A stretch of DNA of 64,000 nt, taken from the NCBI RefSeq assembly GCF_003171515.1, contig NC_089395.1:2170001-2234000 (forward strand). The letters are read 5' to 3'. The notes beneath the pieces are model-generated. The model had not been told where the DNA came from. It searched no databases and saw only the letters and a program-made list of their open reading frames with translations. How positions within the stretch are numbered: the first letter of the stretch is position 1; every line of letters starts with the position of its first letter. Both the position numbers and the translations under genes were made by a program. Origin of the DNA: Pyrenophora tritici-repentis (lineage: Eukaryota; Ascomycota; Dothideomycetes; Pleosporales; Pleosporaceae). Shown here in pieces: positions 33,648 through 47,052 of this stretch.

Positions 33648-34906
33648 ATGGCTTTCCCCACACTACATGCCCGTGCAGAGGCTAAACCTCTTGAACACCG
33701 CTCGTGGTGAGTAGTCCCTGTAGTTGCATGATATAATTTTCTAATACCCTCAAGTCTCACACCCACAACCGCAAAGAAGCTGCTCGATGCTGGCTACCCT
33801 GTCCTCGTCGAGCGCTCGCCCAAGGACCCCAACTACGCCCGTATCTTCAAAGACGACGAGTTCGAGGAGGTAGGCGCGACGCTCATCGAGGAAGGCGCAT
33901 ACAAGACGGCCCCCAAGGACCGCATCATCATCGGCCTAAAGGAGCTGCCAGAGGACAAGTTCCCGCTCGAGCACACATTCGTACACTTTGCACATTGCTA
34001 CAAGCAGCAAGGCGGATGGGAAAACGTATTGGCGAGGTTCCCCCGTGGCGGTGGCACATTGTATGACCTCGAGTTCCTGCAAGATGAGTCAGGCAGGCGC
34101 GTTGCTGCCTTTGGCTACCACGCCGGTTTCGTCGGCGCTGCTCTTGCCATCAAGGTATGTTGAGGAAGGTGCCATGCTACCACATTTCTGACTCTTCCTA
34201 GACATGGGCTTGGCAACTCACCCATCCCAACGGCGAGCCCCTTCCTGGTCTAGAGACCTTCACTGAGGGACGCGGCTACTACAACAACGAGAGCGAGTTG
34301 ATTACCCAACTCAAGGAAGATGTCGCAGCCGGCGAAAAGATCGCAGGACACAAGCCCAGCAGTCTGGTGCTAGGTGCTCTCGGCCGCTGCGGCTCTGGTG
34401 CCGTCGACCTCCTTGAGAAGATTGGCTGCCCTGAGATCAAGAAGTGGGATCTTGCCGAGACCAAGGAGCGCGACGGCCCATACCCCGAAATTGTCGAATC
34501 TGACATCTTCGTCAACTGCATCTACCTTTCCAAGCTCATCCCGCCTTTTGTCAACAAGGAGAGTCTCAAGTCGCCAAACCGCAGACTCAGCGTCGTTTGC
34601 GATGTCAGCTGTGACACTACTAACCCTCATAACCCCATTCCCATCTACGATATCAACACCACCTTTGACAAGCCCACAGTTGAGGTTTCTGTCGAGGGTG
34701 ACGGTCCTAGACTATCTGTCATCTCCATTGACCACCTTCCCTCTGCGTTGCCTCGTGAGTCTTCAGAAGCCTTTAGCAACGCTCTGCTGCCTAGCTTGAT
34801 GGCTCTGAAGGACCGCGCGACAACGCCTGTGTGGCAGGGTGCTGAGAAGCTCTTCCAAGAGAAGGTTCAGACGCTGCCGGGTGGTGTCCCCGCAAAGGAG
34901 GTATAG
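33648..34906 (+). CDS. LYS1: Saccharopine dehydrogenase (NAD+, L-lysine-forming)
   Basis: Exons are 33648-33706, 33755-34154 and 34202-34906; introns are 48 and 47 bp. The product has 387 residues (yeast Lys1 has 373). It catalyses the last step of the alpha-aminoadipate pathway: saccharopine plus NAD+ gives lysine plus 2-oxoglutarate. GLKELP holds K82 and FAHCYK holds H100, equivalent to the catalytic Lys77 and His96 of the yeast enzyme. GALGRCGSGAVDLLEK is the glycine-rich NAD-binding turn; DVSCDTTNP and SIDHLPSALPRE are conserved family blocks. The first intron is required to join RSC to LTPTTAKKLLDAG. Single-copy housekeeping gene with nothing odd. Confidence 0.95.
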
Positions 34907-35216
34907 ATGTGCTGGGAGTTGAGTGAAGTAGCACATATATGAATCACGAATTCGTGCATTAGTAGATGAAATCAAACAAATCAAGCAACGAAATAATGCA
35001 TTTTGTGAGACAGGCTTGATATCAATGATACCCTTGCCGATAGAAAGACGCAAAACCTTGGGTATCTGGAAGAAGAAAAAGATCCCGCCGCAAATGAAAC
35101 TCCCAAACACCACTGCTTTTGTAATGAAAACCCCTCAAAACAAACCTCCTCGCTGTCATGCCATACATCTCAGCGGGGTGTTGAAGTTCAAATTTCCCAC
35201 TTCCCACCACACACAC
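34907..35216. other. Convergent 3' flanks
   Basis: Between LYS1 and the oppositely transcribed Myb-like gene; no features beyond AT-rich 3' sequence. Confidence 0.5.
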
Positions 35217-36763
35217 TCAAAGCTCAAACCACCTATTGGCCAACACCTTGCCCTCGTACTTCACACCGCCAACCCTGTCCACCTCATCCGCCACGAGCGT
35301 CCAGAAGTTCCTCTCGACCTTGGCGACAGCCTCAATAAGCATCTGCATCCTCGCCTCTCCCTTCAGCTCCTCCAACTCCTCTGCTGTCGCGGGCTGTCTG
35401 ACGTTGTCCTTGAGCTCAATCGCGTTCTCGAGGTTCTTCACACGCTTCCGTCCGGCGCGGGGGACAGCGACCTTGGCTTTCGGTTTTGCTGCAGAAGAAC
35501 CAGGAGCAGAGGAGGTAGCGGCAGCGGAACCGGGGACAGAGGGATCTGCGCTCGTGGGAGTAGAGCCAGGCTGGACAAGAACCTGTCCGGGATCCCTCAA
35601 GTAAGTGTAATCTTTGGCGTCGAAGCCAATCTCAGCCACTGGTGTTGCTGTCATCGGAGCTGCGAGGATGTATCGAGAGTACACACTGGCTGGGTTCCAG
35701 ACTGGTGCCTTATTGCGGTCCTGTCGTGCTGCGTTGAGTTGGATCGCGATGTCCATCCACTTCATCTTCTTGTCGTCGCGGAGGCTGGTGATGAGCTGGA
35801 CCTCGGGGTCCGACGACGATGGAGCGGGCAGCTGAGCCGGTGGTATCAGTGTAGCCGGGAGTGCCGTGACCGAGTTCTTGAGGGTGCGGGCTTGGAGGAG
35901 GGAGAGGTTGGGGTCTACCGGATCGGTAGGCATCGTGTAGGGGTTTGCGTTGTTTGGGTCGAAGGCGACAATGTTCTTGGAAAGGCGGCTGGGGGTGGGT
36001 GTGGGGTGAGTTGGAGAAGAGGGGGTAGGTGTGGAGTCGTAGTCGATGCTGGTGTCTGAGAAGTGGTAGTCGTCGTAGGAGATTCCTGTCTTATGTCAGT
36101 CTTCTCTTCCTAGCTTCGTATGCGGCAAGGGCAGACTTACCGGCCTTTGTGGCGGGGGTGCTCAGGTGAGTGGTGCCTTCGCCCTCACCTTCCTCCTCTG
36201 GCTCCTGGACTACCGGAGCCTTTCCCTTGCCTTTACCCTCATAGGCGGGCTCTTTGACCTTGGCCTTGGCCTTGCCATTGCTGCTGAAGACGACGGGTAC
36301 TTCTACGTTCGATTCGTCGAAGTAGTTGTACCCGTCGTCTTCAACGCGTTGGCGAGACCTCGAAGGGCCACTCCAATGTGTTAGCGTGCTGGATACATTG
36401 GATGTGGCACTTGTGAATCTGATCTTTATATACCCTCATTGTTGGAAGGCCTTGTACGATCGTACGGTGAATAACAGTAGCTAAGGTAATCTTGTGTATT
36501 GGTATTCTGGTGTATGATGATTCTACGAATGTGGGGGCTACGAAGGTATACATAGCGTTGGGTCCGAGTTGGGCCGAAGTAGGATCGAGGCGGTACATTG
36601 GGCCTTATTAGGCGACACACCGTGTGTATGCCGACACTCATACTGCATACAGTATAATCCGTAACCGTGATGTTGGCCCCCAAAACAGCATGGAGGAGGA
36701 TACAAAGCATGCTTAGGAGGGAGCGATGTGTACTTACGACTCAGTGTGTCTGCCAGAGCTCAT
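35217..36763 (-). CDS. Hypothetical protein with possible Myb/SANT-like region
   Basis: Exons are 36763-36738, 36358-36141 and 36085-35217, with a 379-bp first intron (GTAAGT to CGAG) and a 55-bp second intron; the product has 370 residues. The N-terminus is acidic and lysine-rich (SSNGKAKAKVKEP and an EPEEEGEGEG run). The centre contains SLRDDKKMKWMDIAIQLNAA then PVWNPASVYSRYILAAP, which looks like a Myb/SANT helical repeat with spaced tryptophans. An Ala/Pro/Ser linker and a C-terminal helical block (about 300-370, EAVAKVERNFWTLVADEVDR) follow. It is likely nuclear and DNA- or chromatin-associated, but this is inferred from composition and one weak motif. A 347-codon open frame lies antisense (35016-36059); I judge it a shadow. 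Confidence 0.7.
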
Positions 36764-37282
36764 GGTGATATAGTGGTATGCGGTGGTGGGGTAATGTGGT
36801 AGTTGTCTTGGGGGGTGACGTAACTTGAGGAGCAAGAGAGTTGTCAGAGTTGTCTGTAGCAATGGGGTGGAAGTGGGGTTATATAGTACACTGGGGGTGA
36901 GATTGCGCCAAGCCAAACTCTAGGTGAGCGCGTTTTCGACTCCTGGTGAGCGCGTTTTCGACTCCAGGTGAGCGAGGAGCTCCCAAAAGGGCGCGCACTA
37001 ACGCCTTTTAGGGTGCAAGCAAACTGTGCAAGGGCGCCGAGGTGGCAATTGCTAGTCAGCGGTTCCGATCCATGAGGTACGCGCCTTTATAGGCAGTGAG
37101 TGAAAGAGAGTAGTAAGCTGTTTGTATACAAGGTCTCAGGTGATAAAAGCTAAAGACTAAAGACTCCATGATATGCATCCGATGAACTATCCCCAAGACT
37201 CCATGAAAACACAATAAGAATACTACCCTCTTAAACTTCGTTCCAAGGAGACACCCCAACTAACTCGCCATCCCACCTCAAC
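36764..37282. other. Promoter region of the Myb-like gene with 22-bp tandem repeat
   Basis: The interval holds a short tandem repeat at 36923-36974 and the 3' flank of the CSF1 gene. No gene seen. Confidence 0.55.
36923..36974 (-). repeat. 22-bp tandem repeat, two full units and a partial third
   Basis: Units at 36923-36944 and 36945-36966 share GGTGAGCGCGTTTTCGACTC and differ at the last base; a third copy begins GGTGAGCG at 36967. It lies 160-210 bp before the ATG of the Myb-like gene, a plausible position for a regulator-binding array. Confidence 0.8.
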
Positions 37283-40200
37283 TCAAGTACTTCCTAGAAT
37301 CCTTTCATACGCCTCTTCAACCTCCCTCGCAATCTCTAGCAGTGTAACAATGACAATCTGATGCGTGACATTCGGCAACCGATCTCTATGTAATCCAATC
37401 CACTCCAACGGCGGTGTAGCCTCACCCATATCCCTCAGCTGCGGTGTTTCAATCAACGGTGGCTCCAAGGGCGTATACTCGTATCGTGACTGCGGGACAT
37501 TGACTACAGCAGTGATCTTCTCTTGGCCATCGGCATTGACCGAAGGTGCACGTGGTCGACCAGAGGGCAAGGCGGTCTTACTGGTAGCATCGGAGCCCGT
37601 AGGGAGAGAGTCGGAGTCGTCTTGAAGGGACTGCGAAGTGCTAATCTTGATGTTGGACTCTGGAAGGGGCTTGCCAAGGCGAGAGGCCAAACTTCTGGAG
37701 TGATTGGACCACATGGTACGGATGTAGGAAATGCGGGAGTAGTTCCAACCAACATCCACCTTGCCCTCGAGTGAGCTGCGGAAGAGATAGTCGATATGTG
37801 TGCCTTTTGGCACTTGCCAAGTATGCATTGTGGCGATGACTTTGGGTACTCGCAGGATTGTCCCACCACGTGCGGAGCTAGCGCTTGAGGAGACGTCTTC
37901 CACGGTAAGTTCGGTGACGGGCTTGGTCTGTTTGGGGGTCGGCACTGATGATAGTGCAACGGAAAGTTGACCAAGAGTCATGCCCAGACTAGAGTGTATC
38001 TTCATCTTCTTCTCTAATGCGACAGCAAAGCGAGCTTGCATATCGCCGGCTTCAAGCACAAGAACCTGGTTGTCAATGAATGTAGATGGGAAGACACCGA
38101 AGCGGATCGAACGTAGCGTGACAACAACGTCAGTGTGCAACGAAATAGGCGCCTTGAAGTTGTCTTCGTCGGGCTTGGTGAGTATCTGGCTAGGCGACTC
38201 TGGTGAGTCTAGTACCTCATGCTTTGTTGAATTGCGGCGAAGGAACTTTTCAATGTCTCTGAGAGACTGCTTATAGGCTTGCTGGTTCTCTTGGATGAGA
38301 CGTTCGATCGCTTGCCATAGCGCAAGACCTTGTGCAGCACTCGTTGCATGACAAAAGACATGCACCTTGCCACCGTCAAGGATAGCGACCAGTCGGTCTT
38401 GTACATCCTCTCCCTCGGGCCGGACATTGTACATGAGAAAGGCGAAATCGGCAATATCCGCCATCACAAAGGCCTGGAAGTCGAAACCAGTCTTGACACG
38501 TAGCTGACGGAACGCAATCGACGCTTGAATGAGAGGCGTCTGGCGAGTGTCTTGATCATGTGCTGGCCAGCCAATCGAGGTGCGTACTTTCATTCCGTAT
38601 AGCTCAACGAAGCCACTCGTGCGTCCTGTACTCTCGACGCCAACCTTCTCGACACCTATGCACAGATTTTGTTCCCGAGTGGTGCTCTTTTTGGAAGACG
38701 CCCACAAGTTGTGGATATGCAGAGCTGATTTTCCAATTGACTGACCCAGATCCAGGTCGACCTTGACGTCAGCAATAGCTACGTTTGCGTTCCATGGAAA
38801 AGCCGTGGCAGCAGCGACCTGCTGGTAGCGTTGTATGAGGTACTCTTGCGGCTCCGAGTTGGCATTCGGTGAAGCAGGCTTCGAGGCACGACGAATCTCT
38901 GGAGGTACCCAAATTTCCCTGAATAGCAAGAAGTCCTGTAGCTGGCGTGCGTTGATCTGAAGAGCAGTAGGGTTAATCTTGAGGATAGCCGAGATACCAC
39001 TAGTGCCACTCAGGTGCTTGCTGTTCATGAATGAAAGAACAATTGACTCCATGTCTAAGCTGAAAGTGGACTCGCGCGAGTATACATGTTGGACGGTGGT
39101 CTGTAGCTTCTCAAATGTGGCAGATGCGGCAAAGAAGTGACCATGTTCCTGAGACTTGACACTGTTGACCGTGATATAAATGTCTTCAACCTTGGCGATT
39201 GCCATGACACGAGCGATGGGCTGACAACTAAGACTAAACTCTTGCTTGCAGATCCGGAGCCCCAGGTTGAGCCTTGTTCTGCCGAGAATAGTGGTGGGAT
39301 CGGCAGTGATGATGTTCTCGTCTTCCAGCAGTTTCGCAGCCGGTTTAGTTTCTTCGTTCGTCGATTCAGTCGGCGTTGTCATGTCCTCATCGTCTTCTTC
39401 TCGGACTACGGCCTTTATACTGTCCGATATGTCGATGATGATTGGCACCACAGTTGGCAGCAACGTATTGGTCGAGCCATCGACGCGAAGCTCAGCGTTG
39501 AGGGAAGGGTCACTACCATCATCCGCATATTCGACCCGAACCGCCACACCCGGTGCCCTCAAAGCCATACTACTCTTAGACTCGTCGCCTACGAATTGGC
39601 TATATCTTCCTTTTTGCTGCGCTCGACCAGAAGAACCCTGCACTGGCTGAGCGTCGCTACCATGGATATGCACCACTGCTCCAGCAAAGTTAACATCAGC
39701 CGTCAATGATGCAAGACGCTTGTTGCCAAACGGCTTCTTTCGTTGTGCACCAGTCGTAGTTGGTGTCATACTCCAATTTGCAGATGCCTTGCGGAACTTC
39801 TTTCCAGCAAGAGAAATGGATCGTTCGATGACATTTCCCGGCATGATGAAGTGTGAGTCCAGCTGAAGATCGAGAGATTTTCCCGCAGCAAAAAAGGCCA
39901 ACTTGCGTGTATCTTTGGTTGATGCATAAGCAACATTGAAGACCATCATTGGTAGCAAAGCAGAATTGAGCGAACGCGCCTTCTTGTTGGCTGAAATTGG
40001 CACCATTTGCAGCCGCATATCTTCTACCATCAAGCGAGCAGCATCATCCTTTTGCGTCGAAAGGTCGATTTTTCCAAACGAAAGCACGAGATCCTCAATC
40101 TCGTTGCGAGGAAATGGGGCGACCGAGTTTCCGACAATCCAGCTGACCTGCAAGTCAAGGAGTTCAAGAGAGTATGTTGACGTAAAGAGGGCCCCAGAGT

Positions 40201-43200
40201 TGATACTATCAGTCTCTTCGTGGGCTGCGCTTTTGACACTGCGATCACGTCGTGAAGAAATTTTGCTTTTGGTGTGTCGAAGGCGTCGCAAATACTTCTT
40301 CTCTTTCGACAGGTCAAGATCCTTGATCCTGTCTTGCAAGTGATTTAACACATCCACAACCGCCGATGCCGTGTCTGCAAAAGCATTCACCTCCAGCCCT
40401 GAGCTGCGCAGACGATATACCCGACGGGTAGGCTCGGAGTCTTTCTCTGTTGTAGCTTGGAAGACTGCACTGAAAGTAAGATTGCCGCAGCGACGAACAG
40501 AAGAGTCGAGGTCCTTGAGGCTCATGTCGACAGTAACCTCGTGTATCTGGACTACAGCCTCAGGATACAGCAAGATTTCTTGGTTTGAGTCGACATTCGT
40601 AGCCTTTATCTGCACCGTGGAGAGTTGGAACACGAGACTCGCTGTTGGCGAGTCTGGGTATTGACCTGGTGCAGCCGCAGAGATGTGCATGCCATGGAGT
40701 GTCATCTGTACCGTGAAAAGAGTGTTGCGGGATGAGGTGGGGGCTTTGACAACTGGCGAGTTTGCCGAAGGAGGAAACAGTTCTTCGATGTGCGTCTTCA
40801 GAACCTCAACATCGTCCTGGACTGCCTTCAACATGTGCGAGATTTCTGGCTTGTTCATGGTGGAGATGAAAGATTGGACCTCTGACGCTTGGACGTGCAT
40901 CTTCTCGACTATGCCCGTTGCCGAAACCTTGGTCTCCTTTTCGGTTTGTGTGATCATCAGCCGTCCATTAAGTGGTGGCAGCACAAAGGAACTAATCACA
41001 TGGGATCCTTCTTCCGATGTACTGTACAACCTGTGGAAATTGGCCTCTAGGTCGTAGTCGACCCGCAATGTGACGTGTTTGCCAAGGGCTGGGATAACAG
41101 CAATCCGCCCAGAAGATCCTGTAATTGACCAACCGAGTGGCTGTATCACTGCCAGCTCGATTTGGTATGCGTCCATGAACAGTGCAAGGGATATGTTTGG
41201 TAGTTGCGTCTTGCTCTCTTCAACCGCACCACCTTTAGAGGATGTCTTTGCGAGTTCTTGTACGATGTTCGATTGGCGATGGAAATAGGCGACTTCATCC
41301 TTGACCACAGTGTCTACGACTTCGATGAGACCTAGGATGTCCTCTTGCACTTTTACAGCAATCTTATGGCTGACCGCTGCCACTTTGATCTCGTCAGGTG
41401 TCGAATTGTTGCTGCCGTGTTTCACCGAGGCAAAGTATATGCTTGGCTGCTCGAATTGCATCTTGGAGAGGCGTCGGGATCGTGAACCTAGCTCGCTCAC
41501 AGCCACGTCAACGTGTAGATGAGCCGACAGGATTTCGCCGAGACCTGAAGCTTTGCTATCGGCATCAAGAAGAGAGAAACGCATGTTTCTGCCTGTATTG
41601 ATGCTCCGGAGGTTAATAGTATCGAGAGTAATTTGAACCTTGTCCGTTGCAAACACGACTTGGAGATCCTCATCGAACGTTGCCGGGGGGTTGTGAGCTG
41701 GCGATGAGGGAACGGATTTGGACGTCTGCGTTGCCTGCAGGGTCTCCTTCTGGAACAACACCAGCAGAGACTCTGCAAGCTCACAAATCTCCCACTGAAC
41801 ATGCAAAACTGTATCGCGAGAGCTTATCTGAATGATGGTGGATTTCTTTGGAATTTCCGTGCCCACCAACATCAGTCCTTCAGGTAGCGTGGGAGGTAGT
41901 AATGCGACATTGACTGCTAGGTAACCTAGTGATATTTCGCTTTGTTTCGGGCCCGGGTCGATAGTAAGTTTGATCTCTGCAGATTTGATGTCGAGATGTA
42001 ATGGCGCAGATTCTGGTGTGGGAAGCTTCTCCTCGAGGTGTCCAAAGAGAAGTCTCATGGCAAGACTTTTCTTCACATGTGCAAGGTCCCAAGTACGCCA
42101 CTGGTCCCACATTGCAATGACCTTTTGCTCAGCATCCCCCGGGCAAATCACATCCGGCTGCACACAATTGCCATATACCATCTCCTTCTCGGGTTGTGAA
42201 AGGCATTGCCATGTATAGCGGAATCGAGAGATGATCTTCCAGGAGTCGTGACTACGTAAATGGTCTCTTGTTGCGCGCAGAGCATAAGAAGCCTTGGTCA
42301 GAAAAGCGGGATCCGGATGCTGATCCTGAACGCTGGAAAGATACCACGCAAGATAGCGCAATCGCTGTTGTTGTCTTTGCTCAACTTTAGCAAAGTCTGC
42401 TACTAGCTTCCCAGATAGCAGTATTGTCCGGTGTATGAGTGCTGCTAGATATTCGACCTTCTTGCTTGCCATGGCATTCTCGAGAGAGCGAAAAGAGATA
42501 TTCATCGACGTTTCCTTGCTTTGCAACATCCATACCATGACATCCTTGATCTCAGCCTGAATCGCAACCCCTCCGTCATTATCTTGAAGGTTGCCCTCGG
42601 CAACGGAAATGCCAAGTGAGCCCAAGGTAGAGTGTAGCGAAAGGGAGTTTCGAACGGCTTGATCTCCAGGGAACTTCTTGATTCTCGCTGCCAGCCCTAA
42701 TCGATTGAGAATTACATCATATCGGTCCCGGCCCGTCTCCTCTATCGAAGCGGGCTGGAAGCTATGCTGGAAACGTACGTGGGTGAAGGGAATACGGACG
42801 TTAAACTCGAGTGAGCTCCCCTTTCCTTCCAGTCTGGTTCTGTTGTCTAGGATTTTGGACATGACCTTGACTTGGAAATCGTCCAGAAGATCCTCGGGTT
42901 GCTTGGGCTCAATCAGCGCAATCAGATCTGATATACATGTAACGAACTCCGGAGTACAGTAGACCCGTGTACCCGGTTCTGCGCTGATCAGTATGCTGGT
43001 ATGTGCGAAGCTCTCGTCCAGACGCTTTGTTGACACATCATTGAACACGACATCATTGATTTCTCGAAGCGGGTTGGGTAAATTTCCAGAAGGAAAGGAC
43101 GGCACATCCGAGAGATCTGGATGAATCTGTTCAAATGGGAAGTAAGGCGCAGCTAGATTGGTAGACAGTGCAACGGATGAGGGTTCCCAGTCTCGCTTGG

Positions 43201-46200
43201 CCTCGCCTTGCATAAGGATTGGTGAACTACCAACCAAAGTCCGGCTTTCACTGGATCCCACATTTTTCCCGTTCACTTTGTGCCTGAGTGCTGATCGAAT
43301 ACTACCGGCAAAAGAGTTTGATGACGAAGATTGCTTGCTACTGGAGCGTAGCTGGCGCCCAGTCATGGATGAACGGCTTGAAAACCCCGAGGCCGACGAA
43401 CCTTCCTGTCGTCTGGGTGGCTGGAAAAGGAAAATGGGATGAGGCACGTCGGGATATTGCATAGCCGGCGTGCGTATGTTCTGTCGGCTTCTGTCATCTT
43501 GAGCGGCTCGGCCACTGGCAAGCATAAAGCCAGTGCGATTAGTTCGCTGGTCATGCAATTGTATGTGAGCCTGTTGCTTTTCACGTTCCTCAGTGAAGTC
43601 CACCTTCCTCGTTAGCAGAGTTAGCGTTATGGTGGTTTCAAGATAAGCACGAGTGACAATAGCGCCTTTTTCCCCCAAGCGTGTCCGGTGATGTGACACA
43701 GAACTGGATGGGACAGCGGTGACAGTCAGTTCTGGTATAACCACATTGAGCTTTGAAGAGAAGGTGCTTCCGGCAAGGTCATTGAAGTCCAAAGCCAACG
43801 GGTTGGTCTTCAGGAGCAGTGCCTCCTGCCCAATGTGTACACAGATGCTGATATCGTTTGTTCTCAGTCGGAGGAAGGTAACATCGTGTATCACGGGAAT
43901 GTCTGTGAGAGGTAACGTGTTTTCATCATCATCGAGAGTGAAAGCAAATGAGCGTGCCGCGCCTGCCGCCGCCTCGAGGAATTCGGACGTGCAATCTCCA
44001 GATATCCTCCCCACCTCAAAGTCCCAACTACAAAGGTATGTCGGCTCAAGAGGAGGTAGGCCAAATAGACGGTGTCCAAACATGACAGTGGAGTCGATGA
44101 AGAGCTCAGTGCGACCACTCGAAAACTCGTGCGGGATTTCAAGATCCGGTACTAGGCCTCCTAGAGAGATACTGATGGGACTAAGGTTGACCATCAAATC
44201 CATATAGTAATTGGTGAATCTGAGATCGGCTGAAGCGTACGGAAGATCGGCTCGAATGCCACGGCCTGCTGAGTACAGGTTGGCAGGGACTAGTACGCAT
44301 GTTTCATCTGCAGAAATGCACAGAATGACGTCTAAGTCGTTGGCAATTTTGGTCGCTTGATCGTTAGGCTCAGCATCTTGTCCTGCTAGAGCAGCGCTTG
44401 GGAGGCCCTGAAACTCTTCGAGTGTTTTGAAGTGCATGTCATCGCCAAAGTAATTATCCTTGAGTTTCAAGAAATGATGAACGAGCCAGCCGTAGAGTTC
44501 TATGTTGAGTTTGTGGCCCTGGACGTCCATGAAAAGTCTGTCGGTATTCATCGCCGACGTCTCGTTCATCAAGGTATGACTACCAGTCAGAGTGAGGCCG
44601 CCGAGGTGCGCCACGTTTGGGGTCTTTACGAATGTCTGTAGGGTATTCTTTTGAGGCATCAGAACTTCAAGACCCAAGTTTTGGCCTTTGACATCGAAGT
44701 TGATTTCACTTTGCAGCGGTCGAAACTTGTCCAAAGGAATGAACACATCTCCCTGTAGTTCCTTACCAGATAGGATGACAAAGTTGTTGTCATCCAAGTC
44801 AGCTGGGTTATTGATGATGTTAGAGTCGTTCGTGTTGAGGTATAACTTGAAGTTGGAGAAGTCGATATGAATGAAGTACTGAAAGGGGACGAAAAGGAAG
44901 TAATCGGGTGGTGGACCAGATCCCCAGTCGGCAACAAGGTCCATGATCAGGAACATGTGGTCTCGAAGTAGAAATAATTCCAAGTCTTGACATTTAATGT
45001 TGAATATCCACTTCCGCAGAGCGTTCCAGCTTAGAGGATTGGACAGGTCACAGTCAAGGGCGATAGCGCCAGAACGCCATAAAAGACCATGATTTACGCT
45101 AGATGATATCTCGGTACTTGCGACGTCGACATCCACCTTGCTCTGATATCCTTGCTTCGAAGCGTACATGTCCATGACATAGTTGACGGTAGTGTGTTGG
45201 GCTATCTTGACATCGATCCACGCAAACGGGCGGACATTTTGCGCACCTGTGGTGTCCCGGTGCTTGCCACGTCTGATGCGGGACTTGGCTTTGCCCTTGT
45301 TCTTGTCGGCGCCAGGCTTTTCGTGCGCCGCAAGAGTGTGGGCTTTTCCTTTCCATTTCCAGTCCTTGGATGGTTCACGGATCGGTATGCGTAAAATCGT
45401 ATCTTCTTCAATGCTGAGGAACAGCTTGAACACTGATAGAACACGGAGTTCGCCAGGTTTCAGAGGAGTTGAAGGAACAGCATCGACGCGTGAGGCTGGG
45501 AAAAAGATGGATTGGAAGACGCCACGATGACGATCCGCCCAAGGTCCATAGTTGATGATGCCACCAAATACCTGTATATCCATACCGTAGTCTGGCGGGA
45601 TACTTCCATTGATGTCGTTTGGCCGCGCAGGGTCAACATGTCTACTCTGGTCGATGTCGTTTGGTACCGGTCCAGTCACATCCCAATAGAATGAGACATT
45701 GACGCATGGGATATCCGCAATCAAAGAGGTTTTCGCATATTCGACGCTGTCCCACTCTCCGTGACCATCATTGTTTGTATCATCGAGATATCGTGCTAAT
45801 CCTTTCCAACGCTCGCGCCCTGGAAAGGTCCATTGAGAGTTTCTGAAGGGGCCGTTGGATGCTACTCCTGACTTGGCGTGGGTATGGATCGAGTCTGAGT
45901 CCCGGGATAAAAAGGCAGGAAGGCTTAGAAGCTTCTTCAGCCAGCCCCAACGCCTTTTGCGCCTGGCTTCTTTCTCGATTATGCGATCTTCTGAGATACC
46001 CTGGGCTGCTTCCTGCTTGTATTGCACTGCAGAGTCGAGCTGTCCAATTTTGTAGTCGGGGTTGGGCTTCATGTGCACGACGGGGTGAGTGACCTGGAAC
46101 TGGAAGAGCTGCTGGTAGACGTCTAGGGGCCCACTTGAAGACGCATCCAAAGTGCCCGTTGCCTTGTCAAACTGCGCGGTAATGACAGCCAGCGTATGTT

Positions 46201-47052
46201 CGTTACCAACTACGATTGCACCCTTGATGATGTCTACATGCACTGGCAGAAGTCTGAGGAATGCTGGAATTTCGGCTTTCTTGGGACTGGACGACGTCGA
46301 CCGGCCCGTATTGGCTCGCGTAACATCCACATCGACTTCGGTACGGGTCTTGTTGAGCTTGGATCTCTCCTTCTCCTTGGACTTCTCAAAATCGGCCACC
46401 GAACCTTCCGGAGAATGTGCATCTTTGGCCGCGCTCTGGGCCTTCTTTTCCACTGCTTCTATAATTCCGTCATAGGCGGGGCTGCGATTGTACATGAAGG
46501 CTTCGATGCCCGAGATCTTGACAGAAATACGACATGGTAGCTCCTTCCGGGTCTGCTTTCCGCCCTTCTCTGCCCTGTCTAAATTGCCACTCCGGCTGTC
46601 GGACCGGGTCCTCGCTGTGCTGGAGCTTTTGATGCTATCGCCGTCCGAGGAAGGATCGCCATCAGTATAGATGCCTGCATCCTTGACACGGCGCAGCCAG
46701 TAGTTCCACGTGATGTATCCTCCATGGACCAGGATGGTCTCATTGTGGCCGTGGTAACGTATTTCCTTAAAGAAGAGCCGGCCGCCTAGCAGCGATATCT
46801 GGAGCGCGGTGATGTCAATGTAGGCGTTGAAGGTGCGCCATGTATATGCGCGGATGCCGTAGGATATGAGCGTCGCAAATAGGCGGTTGAAGTAGAAGAG
46901 GAAGAAGATGGTCAAGATGCCGCATATGAGCAATTCAACCAGGAACACCCTGCGCGCATTAGCCACGAGAAGCAGTAGTTTGGTTTTGGACGCTCAGCTC
47001 ACCAATTGAAGCCGTCGCGCGGGTCCAAGGGCTCTGCGACGATTCTCGCCAT
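37283..47052 (-). CDS. CSF1: Csf1/BLTP1-type bridge-like lipid-transfer protein
   Basis: Exon 1 is 47052-47003, the 53-bp intron is 47002-46950 (GTGAGC to GCGCAG), and exon 2 is 46949-37283, giving 3238 residues. The N-terminus (MARIVAEPLDPRDGFN joined to WVFLVELLICGILTIFF) contains the single membrane anchor. The next block (YGIRAYTWRTFNAYIDITAL, LLGGRLFFKEIRYHGHNETI) is the conserved start of the Csf1/Tweek/KIAA1109 family. The rest is a very long chain of beta-rich repeats with low-complexity loops (about residues 115-220, 1190-1270). These proteins form hydrophobic grooves that carry phospholipids between the ER and other membranes; yeast Csf1 is needed for growth in the cold and for supplying lipid to GPI-anchor synthesis. 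The 9.67-kb second exon is open throughout. The splice restores the FNWVFLVEL junction. Confidence 0.92.

Noticed and set aside
35016..36059. Plus-strand 347-codon open frame opposite the Myb-like gene
   Set aside because: Its composition is that of a reverse frame of a lysine/glutamate/alanine-rich gene. The minus strand has consistent introns and a plausible protein.
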